Below the pieces are notes generated by a model. It was not told where the DNA came from. It was given only the letters and a program-made list of their open reading frames with translations, and did not search any database. A stretch of DNA of 32,642 bases from Desulfobacteraceae bacterium. Its GTDB lineage: Bacteria > Desulfobacterota > DSM-4660 > Desulfatiglandales > Desulfatiglandaceae. Made by a program: the position numbers and the translations under genes. Each line of letters opens with the position of its first letter. Position 1 is the first letter of the stretch. The DNA is taken from assembly GCA_003599015.1 (NCBI GenBank), contig QZIK01000109.1, forward strand, positions 1 through 32,642, given 5' to 3'. This document shows positions 15,139-22,924 of this stretch, one piece after another.

Positions 15139-15166
15139 TTCCGAAAAAGTCTTGACTTTTTCGGAA
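15139..15166. other. Strong perfect hairpin upstream of ATPase gene
   Basis: A 12-bp perfect stem (arms 15139-15150 and 15155-15166, core CCGAAAAAGT / ACTTTTTCGG) with a CTTG loop lies 12-21 bp upstream of the likely ATPase start codons. There is no T-run after it, so it is a poor intrinsic terminator; it could reduce translation of the ATPase or be a repeat remnant. Confidence 0.5.
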
Positions 15167-15186
15167 TTGCAGGCAAAATGGTCGTC

Positions 15187-16335
15187 ATGAAAAGATATCT
15201 TGATAAGTATATTCAGCAGGATCTGAAAAGAAAGATCGTACTGCTTACCGGTCCAAGGCAGGCAGGCAAAACGACACTTTCAAAGATGCTTAAGGAAAGC
15301 TTTGATTATTTTAATTACGATAATGCCGAGCACCGTTTAAGTCTTTTGGAGAAGTCGTGGGACCGTTCCAGGGAACTTATTATTTTCGATGAACTCCATA
15401 AGCTGAAAAATTGGAAATCTTGGCTCAAAGGCATTTACGACACCGAAAGTATTCCTCCATCCATAATCGTTACAGGAAGCGCAAAACTGGATATCTACAG
15501 AAAGGTCGGCGATTCTCTTGCCGGAAGGTTTTTTGAATTCAGACTCCATCCCTTTGACTTAAAGGAGATCAAAAATGCCCAGGGAAAGGAGGGCCTGGAA
15601 GAAATACTCGACAGGCTTATGAAAATAGGGGGGTTTCCTGAACCATATCTTGAAGGCGACCAGACATATTATAATCGTTGGAAAAGGAGCCATCTGGACG
15701 TCATTTTGAAGCAGGATCTTGTTGATCTCGAAAATATGCGGCAGATCACTTCCATTGAGACCCTGATCCAACTTTTGAGGAAAAAGGTCGGCAGTCCAAT
15801 ATCATACACTTCTTTAGCAGAAGACCTTCAGTGTTCTGATAAAACCGTTAAGCGATGGCTTGCCATGCTGGAAACGCTGTATGTGGTTTTCAAGATTTTT
15901 CCTTTTCATAAAAATATTTCCCGGTCCATTCTCAAATCTCCCAAATACTATTTTTTTGATAACGGGCAGGTCATTGACGAACCTGGCTTGAAACTGGAAA
16001 ACCTTGTCGCCTGCTCATTGCTGAAAGAGATTCACTTTCGGGAGGACTGTATGGGTGAAAAATGGGACCTTTATTACCTCAGAAACAAAGATGGCAGAGA
16101 GATTGATTTTTTTGTAACAAAGGGGGAAAGGCCTGCTTTGATGATTGAAGTTAAATGGAGCGATGAAGAACGAAGTTCCAATTTCTCCAGCTTCGAGAAA
16201 TATCTTGCCGGTGCAAAAAAAGTTCAGATCGTCAAGGAGTTGAAGAGGGAAAAGACCTACCCGGACGGCACCGAGATCCGCTCCGCCCAAAACTGGCTTT
16301 CTTATGTCAACCTTGAATCCGTGGGACGCCCTTAA
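15187..16335 (+). CDS. AAA ATPase with DUF4143 domain (first of two)
   Basis: 382 residues from ATG 15187 (ATG 15178 is also possible; neither has a strong ribosome site, and the longer frame from 15070 runs through the upstream hairpin). AAA_14 domain: Walker A GPRQAGKT at 22-29, Walker B LIIFDELHK with D68/E69, sensor-like IIVTGSAK. The second half is DUF4143: a winged-helix-like segment (YTSLAEDLQCSDKTVKRWLAML) followed by a nuclease-like strand pattern EIDFF...IEVKW, with D307 and E321-x-K323 in PD-(D/E)XK spacing. Such proteins are common, mobile and of unknown biological role. The last four codons and the stop (VGRP, TAA) lie inside repeat copy D. A paralogue is at 18098-19240. Confidence 0.88.
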   Translation: MKRYLDKYIQQDLKRKIVLLTGPRQAGKTTLSKMLKESFDYFNYDNAEHRLSLLEKSWDRSRELIIFDELHKLKNWKSWLKGIYDTESIPPSIIVTGSAKLDIYRKVGDSLAGRFFEFRLHPFDLKEIKNAQGKEGLEEILDRLMKIGGFPEPYLEGDQTYYNRWKRSHLDVILKQDLVDLENMRQITSIETLIQLLRKKVGSPISYTSLAEDLQCSDKTVKRWLAMLETLYVVFKIFPFHKNISRSILKSPKYYFFDNGQVIDEPGLKLENLVACSLLKEIHFREDCMGEKWDLYYLRNKDGREIDFFVTKGERPALMIEVKWSDEERSSNFSSFEKYLAGAKKVQIVKELKREKTYPDGTEIRSAQNWLSYVNLESVGRP

Positions 16336-16370
16336 AATTTACAGTTTCTGCGGTGGTCGGCAATTCCTGA
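16321..16370 (+). repeat. Dispersed repeat copy D, overlapping the ATPase stop codon
   Basis: GTGGGACGCCCTTAAAA followed by ACAGTTTCTGCGGTGGTCGG, matching the first ~50 bp of copies E and F. The TAA within CCCTTAA is the stop of the upstream ATPase gene. Confidence 0.8.
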
Positions 16371-16416
16371 TTGATCGAAGGAACCACGGCTGAAAGAAGA
16401 GGACTAAATTGATCCT

Positions 16417-17316
16417 ATGCTTGCAGAGCGACGCAACGCAATTGTCATAATAAAGCTTCTCCTGATGGCTATGTTCTGGGGCGGCACATTTATAGCCGGC
16501 CGAAAGCTTGCATTGGAGGTGGGCCCATTTTCAGGGGCCTTTATGCGATTTCTGGTGGCATCGGTCCTTTTGGCCGGCATTATGCTGAGATCTGAAAGAA
16601 GATTCGCACTGCCCGGAAAATCACAGATTATACCCCTGTTTCTCATGGGCATGACCGGCATCTTCCTTTACCATTTTTTCTTTCTCAAAGGATTAAGGAT
16701 CATAGAGGCCGGACGCGCGTCCATTATTATTGCCAATAACCCGATTTTTATAGCTTTGTTTGCAGCCCTTATTTTTGGGGACCGCCTCAGCCTGATTAAG
16801 GGTGCAGGGATATTGCTTTCGGTCGCAGGAGCAGTAACAGCCATCACGAGAGGCAACCTCCTCGCGGGGCTGAGCGGCGGTTTCGGCTGGGGGGAATTCT
16901 GGCTGTTGGGGTGCGTGGCAAGCTGGGTGACGTATTCGCTTTTGGGGAAATCGGTAATGTCCAAAATCTCTCCCATGCATGCGGTAACTTTCAGCACCCT
17001 TATCGGCACGGTGTGCCTTTTTCCGGCCGCTGTGATTGAAGGCCTTTTTGAATCCCCAGCATACTCCTGGGAGGCATGGGCGAGCATTTTTTACCTGGGC
17101 TACTTCGGAACTGTGCTGGGCTTTGTCTGGTATTATGAGGGGATCAAGCGGATCGGTCCTGCCCGGGCAGGTCTTTTCATCAACTTTGTGCCGATCTGGG
17201 CGGTGTTGATGGCTTATGTGATTCTGAATGAACCGATGACCATTTCTCTTTTGCTCGGCGCCGTTCTTGTTTCTTCAGGCGTTTATCTTACATCCCTGGG
17301 CGCTCGAACCCAATGA
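16417..17316 (+). CDS. EamA/DMT-superfamily transporter
   Basis: 299 residues, the usual length, with about ten hydrophobic helices in two repeated EamA halves (about 8-145 and 160-295). Family marks are the opening MAMFWGGTFIAGR, the end of the first half GDRLSLIKGAGILLSVAGAV, and in the second half LGFVWYYEGIKRIGPARAGLFINFVPIWAVLMA split by the usual short loops, ending with LGAVLVSSGVYLT. DMT members export or import amino acids, nucleotides, sugars or drugs; the substrate cannot be told. It is the only metabolic-type gene inside the toxin/ATPase island, sitting between repeat copies D and E, and is convergent with mazEF. Confidence 0.9.
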   Translation: MLAERRNAIVIIKLLLMAMFWGGTFIAGRKLALEVGPFSGAFMRFLVASVLLAGIMLRSERRFALPGKSQIIPLFLMGMTGIFLYHFFFLKGLRIIEAGRASIIIANNPIFIALFAALIFGDRLSLIKGAGILLSVAGAVTAITRGNLLAGLSGGFGWGEFWLLGCVASWVTYSLLGKSVMSKISPMHAVTFSTLIGTVCLFPAAVIEGLFESPAYSWEAWASIFYLGYFGTVLGFVWYYEGIKRIGPARAGLFINFVPIWAVLMAYVILNEPMTISLLLGAVLVSSGVYLTSLGARTQ

Positions 17317-17343
17317 TGTAAGATAGAATACTTTTTGCGGCAT

Positions 17344-17679
17344 TCAGTATATGCATGCATCCAGTATTGACAGGACCTGGTCAAGTACCTCCGACGAAGC
17401 CTTTCCGATAGGCTTGGCCTTTCGTGCATGAAAATCAATGGACTTAACCTGTTCAACCATTACGAATCCGCCGACGCCATTGGGTTCTGTGACAGGCACA
17501 TGAAAAGGATATCCGCGATCGGTATTCGTTATGGGGCATACTATGACAAGTCCGGTTCGTTGATTAAATAGGGTATTGCTGATTACAACAGCAGGGCGGC
17601 GGCCTTTCTGCTCATTGCCGGATTGGGGATCAAAGCTGACAGCTATGAAATCCCCTTTTTCGGGAATATATTTTTCCAC
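17344..17679 (-). CDS. mazF: MazF-type endoribonuclease toxin
   Basis: 111 residues, the normal size. PemK/MazF fold with the catalytic residues expected from E. coli MazF: R28 in KGRRPAVVIS and T51 in IVCPITNTD; the later GFVMVEQVKSIDF strand is also typical. It cuts single-stranded mRNA at short specific sites. It starts with GTG directly after the mazE TAA (TAAGTG), so it is strongly coupled to the antitoxin. It converges with the EamA transporter, with a 27-bp gap. It appears intact. Confidence 0.92.
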   Translation of the reverse strand: MEKYIPEKGDFIAVSFDPQSGNEQKGRRPAVVISNTLFNQRTGLVIVCPITNTDRGYPFHVPVTEPNGVGGFVMVEQVKSIDFHARKAKPIGKASSEVLDQVLSILDACIY

Positions 17680-17928
17680 TTACCAGACCTCTTTTCCGAC
17701 CGGTTTGCCCCAATCGAGTTTTTCTTGGTCGTAACTTGCCGGAATACGTGAAACGAGTTTAACCAAAATTTGTCTGCCCCTAACACGTCTTGCCGGAGTA
17801 ATAACAATGGTGCCGTCCCGTGTTATTACTTTGACTTCGTCGCCGACCGAAATATTTGCGTCCTCAAGCACCTGTTTGGCAATACGCAACCCCTGGCTGT
17901 TTCCCCATTTTTGGATTTTTGTAACCAT
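17680..17928 (-). CDS. mazE: MazE-type antitoxin
   Basis: 82 residues. N-terminal AbrB/MazE DNA-binding fold, VTKIQKWGNSQGLRIAKQ, then DEVKVITRDGTIVITPA; the C-terminal tail (DQEKLDWGKPVGKEVW) is the acidic/aromatic toxin-binding segment, ending with Trp as is common. ATG 17928 is 9 nt after GGAGG; ATG 17934 is an alternative only 3 nt from it. A longer frame to 18006 is open only because repeat copy E happens to be open (it reads TVKIKGVP), so it is not used. It neutralises MazF and probably autoregulates; the promoter must lie in or next to repeat E, whose edge is 31-37 bp upstream. Confidence 0.9.
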   Translation of the reverse strand: MVTKIQKWGNSQGLRIAKQVLEDANISVGDEVKVITRDGTIVITPARRVRGRQILVKLVSRIPASYDQEKLDWGKPVGKEVW

Positions 17929-17964
17929 TGTCATCACCCTCCCTTCATGTCTATCCCAAATTCT

Positions 17965-18062
17965 GGGGACGCCCTTAATTTTTACAGTTTCTGCAGCGTT
18001 CGGCAAGTCCTGAGCTGCGGCTTCTGCCAGGGGGATTATGGTTGGTGGTGAGCGTGCAAGCT
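17965..18062 (+). repeat. Dispersed repeat copy E (~98 bp long form)
   Basis: Begins GGGGACGCCCTTAA, contains ACAGTTTCTGC and an imperfect palindrome around CGGCAAG...CTTCTGCCAG, and ends GTGCAAGCT. About 90% identical to copy F at 19300-19398, same orientation. E and F flank the second ATPase gene. Confidence 0.9.
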
Positions 18063-18097
18063 GGCGGTGTATTCGTTTCGGGAAAAGGGGATTTAGC

Positions 18098-19240
18098 TCA
18101 GAGGCTGGGCAGTTGCTGAATCTTCTTCAGAGGCCATGCAGAGATGCGACCCGAGATCGGATATGACTCCTTGCCTGGATAGATGATCCAAATGTGTTCG
18201 AGTCCAAGGCTTTCGAGGGACTGCATCATTGATTTTGTGACGGTGGGTGCCTCTGTAAATTTGCATTCGATTCCATATCTCTTTCCTTTCAGAACAAAGA
18301 AGAGATCTATTTCAGCCCCGCTGTGCGTTGCCCAGAAAAAGGACTGAGAAGGCCTTAAAACCTGCAGCGCTTGTTCAAGGGCAAAGCCTTCCCAGGATGC
18401 GCCGACTTTTGGATGGCCGAAGAGCGCATGAAGGTTTGGAAGACCCAGCAGACTGTGAAGAATTCCGGAGTCGCGCAGATATATTTTAGGAGATTTGACC
18501 TGCCTCTTGCTGATATTCTCGTGCCATGGCTGGAGCTGTCGGACCATAAACGTAGCGGTAAGTATATCCAGATAGGATTTTACGGTTTTATCCGAGAGGC
18601 CAAGGGAACGGCCAAGTTCAGATGCATTTAACGTCTGGCCATGATAGTGCGCAAGCATCATCCAGAACCGTCGCATTGCAGCAGGGGCTATAGAAATACC
18701 CAGTTGCGGGATGTCTCTGTTAAGAAAAGTCTGAATAAATCCTTCGCGCCAAGCCATACTGTCTTCATCTGAAGCGGCCAGGAAGGAACGGGGAAATCCA
18801 CCTCTCTGCCACAGGGCATCACACGTCTCGACTCCTGTCTCTAAGAGGTTGAAGGAATTAATCTCTATGAACTCAACACGGCCTGCGAGACTCTCCGATA
18901 CATTTTTGATGATCTCCGGGGAGGCGCTTCCAAGAACTAGAAATCGGATCTTATTTTCCGGCCTGTCAACGAGAACCCGCAGGATTGGAAACAGTTCAGG
19001 CATCTGTTGAATTTCATCAATAATGACATTCCCTTGAAGTGATTCCAGCATCAGAGTCGGATTCTGCATCCTGCTGATATCCATTGGATTTTCAAGATCG
19101 AAGTAAACGACTGCCTTGTCGGATGCAAACATGCGGGCCAATGTAGTCTTGCCGCACTGCCTTGGGCCGAGGAGCGCGGTTATCGGAGATCGTGTCAAAG
19201 CGGTGGCTAGACGCTGAAGGTATGAAGGGCGTTCGATCAT
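18098..19240 (-). CDS. AAA ATPase with DUF4143 domain (second of two)
   Basis: 380 residues. AAA_14 domain with Walker A GPRQCGKT at 25-32, Walker B NVIIDEIQQ (D75/E76) and sensor FLVLGSASPE; DUF4143 half with a helix-turn-helix-like segment ASELGRSLGLSDKTVKSY and the nuclease-like pattern AEIDLFFVLKGKRYGIECKF. It is similar in layout but clearly diverged from the ATPase at 15187, so they are separate acquisitions or an old duplication. The gene is flanked by the ~98-bp direct repeats E and F. TTGACA and TATATG with a 17-bp spacer end only 7 bp before the ATG, so the transcript may be leaderless. Biological role unknown; relatives are found near toxin modules and mobile DNA. Confidence 0.9.
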   Translation of the reverse strand: MIERPSYLQRLATALTRSPITALLGPRQCGKTTLARMFASDKAVVYFDLENPMDISRMQNPTLMLESLQGNVIIDEIQQMPELFPILRVLVDRPENKIRFLVLGSASPEIIKNVSESLAGRVEFIEINSFNLLETGVETCDALWQRGGFPRSFLAASDEDSMAWREGFIQTFLNRDIPQLGISIAPAAMRRFWMMLAHYHGQTLNASELGRSLGLSDKTVKSYLDILTATFMVRQLQPWHENISKRQVKSPKIYLRDSGILHSLLGLPNLHALFGHPKVGASWEGFALEQALQVLRPSQSFFWATHSGAEIDLFFVLKGKRYGIECKFTEAPTVTKSMMQSLESLGLEHIWIIYPGKESYPISGRISAWPLKKIQQLPSL

Positions 19241-19247
19241 GGAAAAT

Positions 19248-19276
19248 CATATATCATTGAAATATCGAAATGTCAA
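19248..19276 (-). promoter_or_regulatory. Promoter of the second ATPase, predicted leaderless
   Basis: On the minus strand TTGACA (19276-19271), 17-bp spacer, TATATG (19253-19248). Transcription would start around 19240-19242, at or just before the ATG at 19240. No Shine-Dalgarno sequence lies upstream. Confidence 0.6.
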
Positions 19277-19299
19277 TCCGAAATTTCCATAATAATTTG

Positions 19300-19398
19300 G
19301 GGGACGCCCTTAATTTTTACAGTTTCTGCGGCGTTCGGCAAGCCCTGAGCGGAGGCTTCTGCCGGGGGGATTATGATTGGTGGCGATGGGTGCAAGCT
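19300..19398 (+). repeat. Dispersed repeat copy F (~98 bp long form)
   Basis: Near-identical to copy E. An imperfect hairpin is clear here: CGGCAAGCC pairs with GGCT-TC-TGCCG (a 2-nt bulge), as in REP-type elements. It ends 5 bp before the stop of the TPR protein gene and marks the right edge of the island. Confidence 0.9.
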
Positions 19399-19402
19399 TT
19401 TG

Positions 19403-21169
19403 TCAGTTGGCCCCTCTTCTGAAGGGCGAACCCGGCTGTCTTTGGGATCTCTGCATCAGGAGGTCCAGGTTCTTCCTTGCTCCCTTGTGGGCAGGGTTTA
19501 TACGCAGCGCCTCTGAATAGTGGCGGATAGCATCATTTTTTTCCCCCATCATTGAGAACACATTTCCCATGTTGTTATGTGCCTTGGCGTTGTCGGGGTT
19601 TATTTCAAGGGATCTCTTGATATGTTCGAGGCCTTCAGTCAGGCCGCCCATTTGGGCAAGCACTACGCCAAGGTTGTCATGGGCCTCTGCATAATCGGGC
19701 TTGAGGCGGAGGGCGGTCCTGAAACTTTCCGCTGCTTCCTGTTTTTTCCCTGCCGCGGTCAAAGCTACGCCCAGGTTGTTGTGGGCCTCCTGGAAGTATG
19801 GTTTTATCCTTATGGATTCATGGTAACTTCTTATGGACTCATCCAGCCTCCCCGCGTCCTTGAGCGCGCTTCCCAATGAGTTGTGGGCCATCCAATTGTT
19901 TTTAGTAACTGCAATCGTCCTTTCAAAAAGGGTTATGCTGTCTTTCCAATATGATACCTGGGAGCTGCCTGCTATGCTCAGCGCCAGCGCTGCCACGGAG
20001 GCCGCAAGAAGCGGAAGGATTCTCCCCGGCTTCAGCCGCGAAACCAGATCCGCCCCCCCCCAGGCCAGAATTATTGCAAGTCCTGTCAGGGGAATATAGG
20101 TGTATCTGTCGGCATGAGCCTGGGCGCCTATTTGAACGAGCCCGATCACCGGAACAAGGGTCCCCAGATACCAGAACCATCCCATGGGCAGATAGGGGAC
20201 CTTCCTGGCTTTAAAGATGACCGCTGCTGTAACGGCAAAGATCAGTAAGGTCGAACCGGCTGCCTTCCACAAGGATACGATCTCAGGATATGGATAATAG
20301 ACGCCCAGATTCACAGGCCAGAAGGCTTTGAAGATATAGACGACGTAAGAGATAAGTGCGTTTTGAAGCCTCGTTTGGAAAGGAATCGCATCAAAAGAGG
20401 CAGTTGCACCTCCCGAGTGCTGAGCGATAAAGGCAACGGCGGCAGCCGCTGCGCAAAGGGCAAAGAGAGGTACTTTTTCCAGAATAAGCATGCGAAGCGT
20501 ATGGGACCATGAGTCATCGGCACCTTTTTTAAGTTCCGTTGAAAAATCAATACGTCTAAGCGGCCAGTAATCCATCAGCAGGAGTACAAAAGGAAGGGTT
20601 ACGAGCATCTGCTTTGACATGAGGCCCATCACCAGAAAAAGCGCCACAAGGCTGTATCTAATTCTGCCCGGCCTTTGGGCATAATGGACATATGCCAAGA
20701 TGGAGCACATCCAGAAAAATGCGCTCAGTACGTCTTTTCGTTCCGAAATCCAGGCCACTGATTCAACGTGAAGAGGATGGACTCCGAAGACAATGCTGAC
20801 AAACGCGCTTCGTATCAATGATCCTGTGGCCCGGTTGAGAACAAGGAAAAGGATGATGGTGGAAGCAAGATGGATGATGAGATTTGTAAGGTGATGCCCG
20901 CCGGCATCCAGGCCGAAAAGCCGGCAGTCGAGCATGTGTGAAAGCCATGTAAGGGGATGCCAGTTGCACGCGTAGAATGTTGTAAAGGCCCATTTGAATC
21001 CATTTACAGTGAGGCCATTGGTTACGTTCGGATTATCCAGGATGTATTCGTAGTCATCCAGATGGATAAAACCATATTTCAATGATTCGGCATAAACAAC
21101 TATGGTTAATGTTGAAATAAGGCCGACCAAAAAAAACAAGAAAAACTTTCTTTTTTCCTCAATACTCAA
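19403..21169 (-). CDS. Multispan membrane protein with C-terminal TPR repeats (GT-C/TMTC-like)
   Basis: 588 residues. About ten transmembrane segments (roughly 10-405) are followed by four or more TPR units (about 425-570, each with the pattern AHNNLG...A...Y..AL.I.P). The first extracytoplasmic loop carries HLDDYEYI (D38/D39), the acidic pair typical of GT-C enzymes; similar motifs and TPRs occur in eukaryotic TMTC O-mannosyltransferases. The protein may glycosylate exported substrates from a lipid-linked sugar, with TPRs as docking surface; this is family-based inference. The start TTG 21169 lacks a clear ribosome site, so the true N-terminus may differ. A good promoter lies at 21226-21254. 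The 3' end abuts repeat copy F. Confidence 0.85.
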   Translation of the reverse strand: MSIEEKRKFFLFFLVGLISTLTIVVYAESLKYGFIHLDDYEYILDNPNVTNGLTVNGFKWAFTTFYACNWHPLTWLSHMLDCRLFGLDAGGHHLTNLIIHLASTIILFLVLNRATGSLIRSAFVSIVFGVHPLHVESVAWISERKDVLSAFFWMCSILAYVHYAQRPGRIRYSLVALFLVMGLMSKQMLVTLPFVLLLMDYWPLRRIDFSTELKKGADDSWSHTLRMLILEKVPLFALCAAAAAVAFIAQHSGGATASFDAIPFQTRLQNALISYVVYIFKAFWPVNLGVYYPYPEIVSLWKAAGSTLLIFAVTAAVIFKARKVPYLPMGWFWYLGTLVPVIGLVQIGAQAHADRYTYIPLTGLAIILAWGGADLVSRLKPGRILPLLAASVAALALSIAGSSQVSYWKDSITLFERTIAVTKNNWMAHNSLGSALKDAGRLDESIRSYHESIRIKPYFQEAHNNLGVALTAAGKKQEAAESFRTALRLKPDYAEAHDNLGVVLAQMGGLTEGLEHIKRSLEINPDNAKAHNNMGNVFSMMGEKNDAIRHYSEALRINPAHKGARKNLDLLMQRSQRQPGSPFRRGAN

Positions 21170-21225
21170 GGTCGTACAGATCCGGATTTTTTTATAATGA
21201 TGCTATAATAGAATTACTTCATCCT

Positions 21226-21254
21226 ATTTTACTAAATGTACTCTCCCTGGTCAA
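21226..21254 (-). promoter_or_regulatory. Sigma-70-type promoter of the TPR membrane protein
   Basis: On the minus strand TTGACC (21254-21249), 17-bp spacer, TAAAAT (21231-21226), giving a ~50-nt leader before the gene. A second TTGACA lies slightly upstream. It is in the only gap between this gene and the symporter gene upstream. Confidence 0.6.
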
Positions 21255-21289
21255 GCAATGTGTCAAGGAACAAAAGCAAGGAGAAAGGA

Positions 21290-22894
21290 TCACCTCACCA
21301 TTATATACATAAGAAGCGTTTGAACAGCCGACAGCAGAATATAATATGGAATCCAGAGAGGAATGCCTCCGGCCGTTGGTCCAATCCAGTTCCAGGCCCA
21401 GAAATCAATGCCGAGGAAAAAAACAGATGTGAAACCAAAGAGGTAAGGGTTTGCTATCCGTCCATAAAGATTTATGCCTGCCGATGTTCCATTCTTTGCT
21501 GCAAATACTGCGTGCACAACGAGGTAGACTGCAAAACCAGCAGCCATCACCCAGACAACCGGAAGAAATATGCCGCCGGATAATATGCCTGTATAAAACA
21601 AGACGAGCAACCCTTCTCCGCAGACAATGGAAAGTATGGCGGCTGCCGCGTATACCTTTTTTAAATATATTCCAAAGAGAACCGTCGGGAAAAGTACTGC
21701 AAGGCCTGTGAAGGTCTGTGTGGCGATCTGGAGGATGGTTGCAGGCGGCCTGTAGGCAAGTATCAGTCCGAGTGCGGCCAGGGCAATGACAAAAAACCTT
21801 CCGGGCATGCTTGTTTCAGGAAGACGCTTTGAAATGACAGGCAATATATCGCGGGTGAAAAGGGAACTGAGGGTAAGAAGCTGTGAGTCCATTGTGGACA
21901 TTAGTGCTGCAAGGCCTGCGGCAACCACCAGTGAGGACATGAGATCGCCCCCTAATGCGTTCATCACCATGGGAAGGATACGGTCAGCGGCCTTTCCCGT
22001 AAGGTCAGGAAATGAGAGCCTTCCCATGACCCCTATGCTTATGGGGATGAAGAAAATGAGCGTGCATACGGCGGGGTACCAGAGCATAGTCATTTTGAGG
22101 GCCTTTTCGGATCGCGCGGAGAAAAAACGCTGGAACAACTGGGGGAACATCGGATCAGCGAAGAACCACAGCATCAAATAGCTCATCCACACTCCGACGG
22201 TGTAAGTTCCGTTTGCCCCGGGCCTTGCAAAGAGCTTCGGAGCAACTTCAAAGACCTTGTGCTGGGTTTCCGCAAAACCTCCATGGTGTCTGACCACCAG
22301 GCTGAATGCAGCGATCAAAACGGCCACCATCACAAATCCCTGAAAAAGGTCTGTCCAGGCCACCGCCCTCATGCCTCCCCGAAAGGTGTAACCGACCATG
22401 AGCAGGGTGACGAGAATGCAGCCCTGGAAATAGGGCATATGCAAGAGTTCTTCCAGGGCATATCCGGCGGCCATGGGCTGGAGGGCCAGATATGGAATGG
22501 TGAAGACAATCATAACAATTGACACAAGAAGGGAAAGAAACGGACTGCCGTAAAGGACCCTGATCAGCTCAGGGGGCGTTACCACACCTTTTTCTTTTCC
22601 GATCTGCCAGGCCTTTTTGCCTATAACCCAGAAGGTAAGGGCCATGAACCCTGTCCCGAATCCCATGATAGGGAAAAATGCATATCCGTCTCTGTAACCC
22701 GCCCCCGAGGTTCCGAAGATGGTAAAGGCAGAAAAATTGGTGGCTGCCATTGTACCCAGAAGTACGAATGCGCCAAGCCGCCTGTCGGCAAGGAAATAGG
22801 TCTCAGGGGTTGATTTAAGCCGTGTGCGGGCATAAATTCCTATCACCATTACCACCAGGAAGTATCCTCCAAGGACAATAAGTTTTGTGATCAT
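21290..22894 (-). CDS. Sodium:solute symporter (SSS/SSF family)
   Basis: 534 residues with about 13 hydrophobic helices. Family signs: ETYFLADRRLGAFVLLGTMAATNFSAFTIFG (the N-terminal SSF signature, here read in pieces), VTPPELI, GGMRAVAWTDLFQGFVM and LAALMSTMDSQLLTLSS, the Na+-site helix. It imports a small organic solute with Na+; substrate not readable, though its position at the end of a hydroxy/keto-acid operon suggests a carboxylate. ATG 22894 is chosen over 22924 because GGAGAG lies 10 nt before it. An intrinsic terminator stands between it and the dehydrogenase gene upstream, so it may be expressed partly by read-through. Confidence 0.92.
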   Translation of the reverse strand: MITKLIVLGGYFLVVMVIGIYARTRLKSTPETYFLADRRLGAFVLLGTMAATNFSAFTIFGTSGAGYRDGYAFFPIMGFGTGFMALTFWVIGKKAWQIGKEKGVVTPPELIRVLYGSPFLSLLVSIVMIVFTIPYLALQPMAAGYALEELLHMPYFQGCILVTLLMVGYTFRGGMRAVAWTDLFQGFVMVAVLIAAFSLVVRHHGGFAETQHKVFEVAPKLFARPGANGTYTVGVWMSYLMLWFFADPMFPQLFQRFFSARSEKALKMTMLWYPAVCTLIFFIPISIGVMGRLSFPDLTGKAADRILPMVMNALGGDLMSSLVVAAGLAALMSTMDSQLLTLSSLFTRDILPVISKRLPETSMPGRFFVIALAALGLILAYRPPATILQIATQTFTGLAVLFPTVLFGIYLKKVYAAAAILSIVCGEGLLVLFYTGILSGGIFLPVVWVMAAGFAVYLVVHAVFAAKNGTSAGINLYGRIANPYLFGFTSVFFLGIDFWAWNWIGPTAGGIPLWIPYYILLSAVQTLLMYIMVR

Positions 22895-22924
22895 GATCCA
22901 ATCTCTCCAAGGCAAACACAGCAA

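Noticed and set aside
15070-15177. Longer start for the first AAA-DUF4143 ATPase
   Set aside because: It would read through a strong hairpin and non-conserved sequence; family similarity begins at MKRYLDKY.
17929-18006. N-terminal extension of mazE through repeat copy E (ETVKIKGVP...)
   Set aside because: The extra residues are translated repeat sequence, also seen opposite copies A and F; a ribosome site supports ATG 17928/17934.
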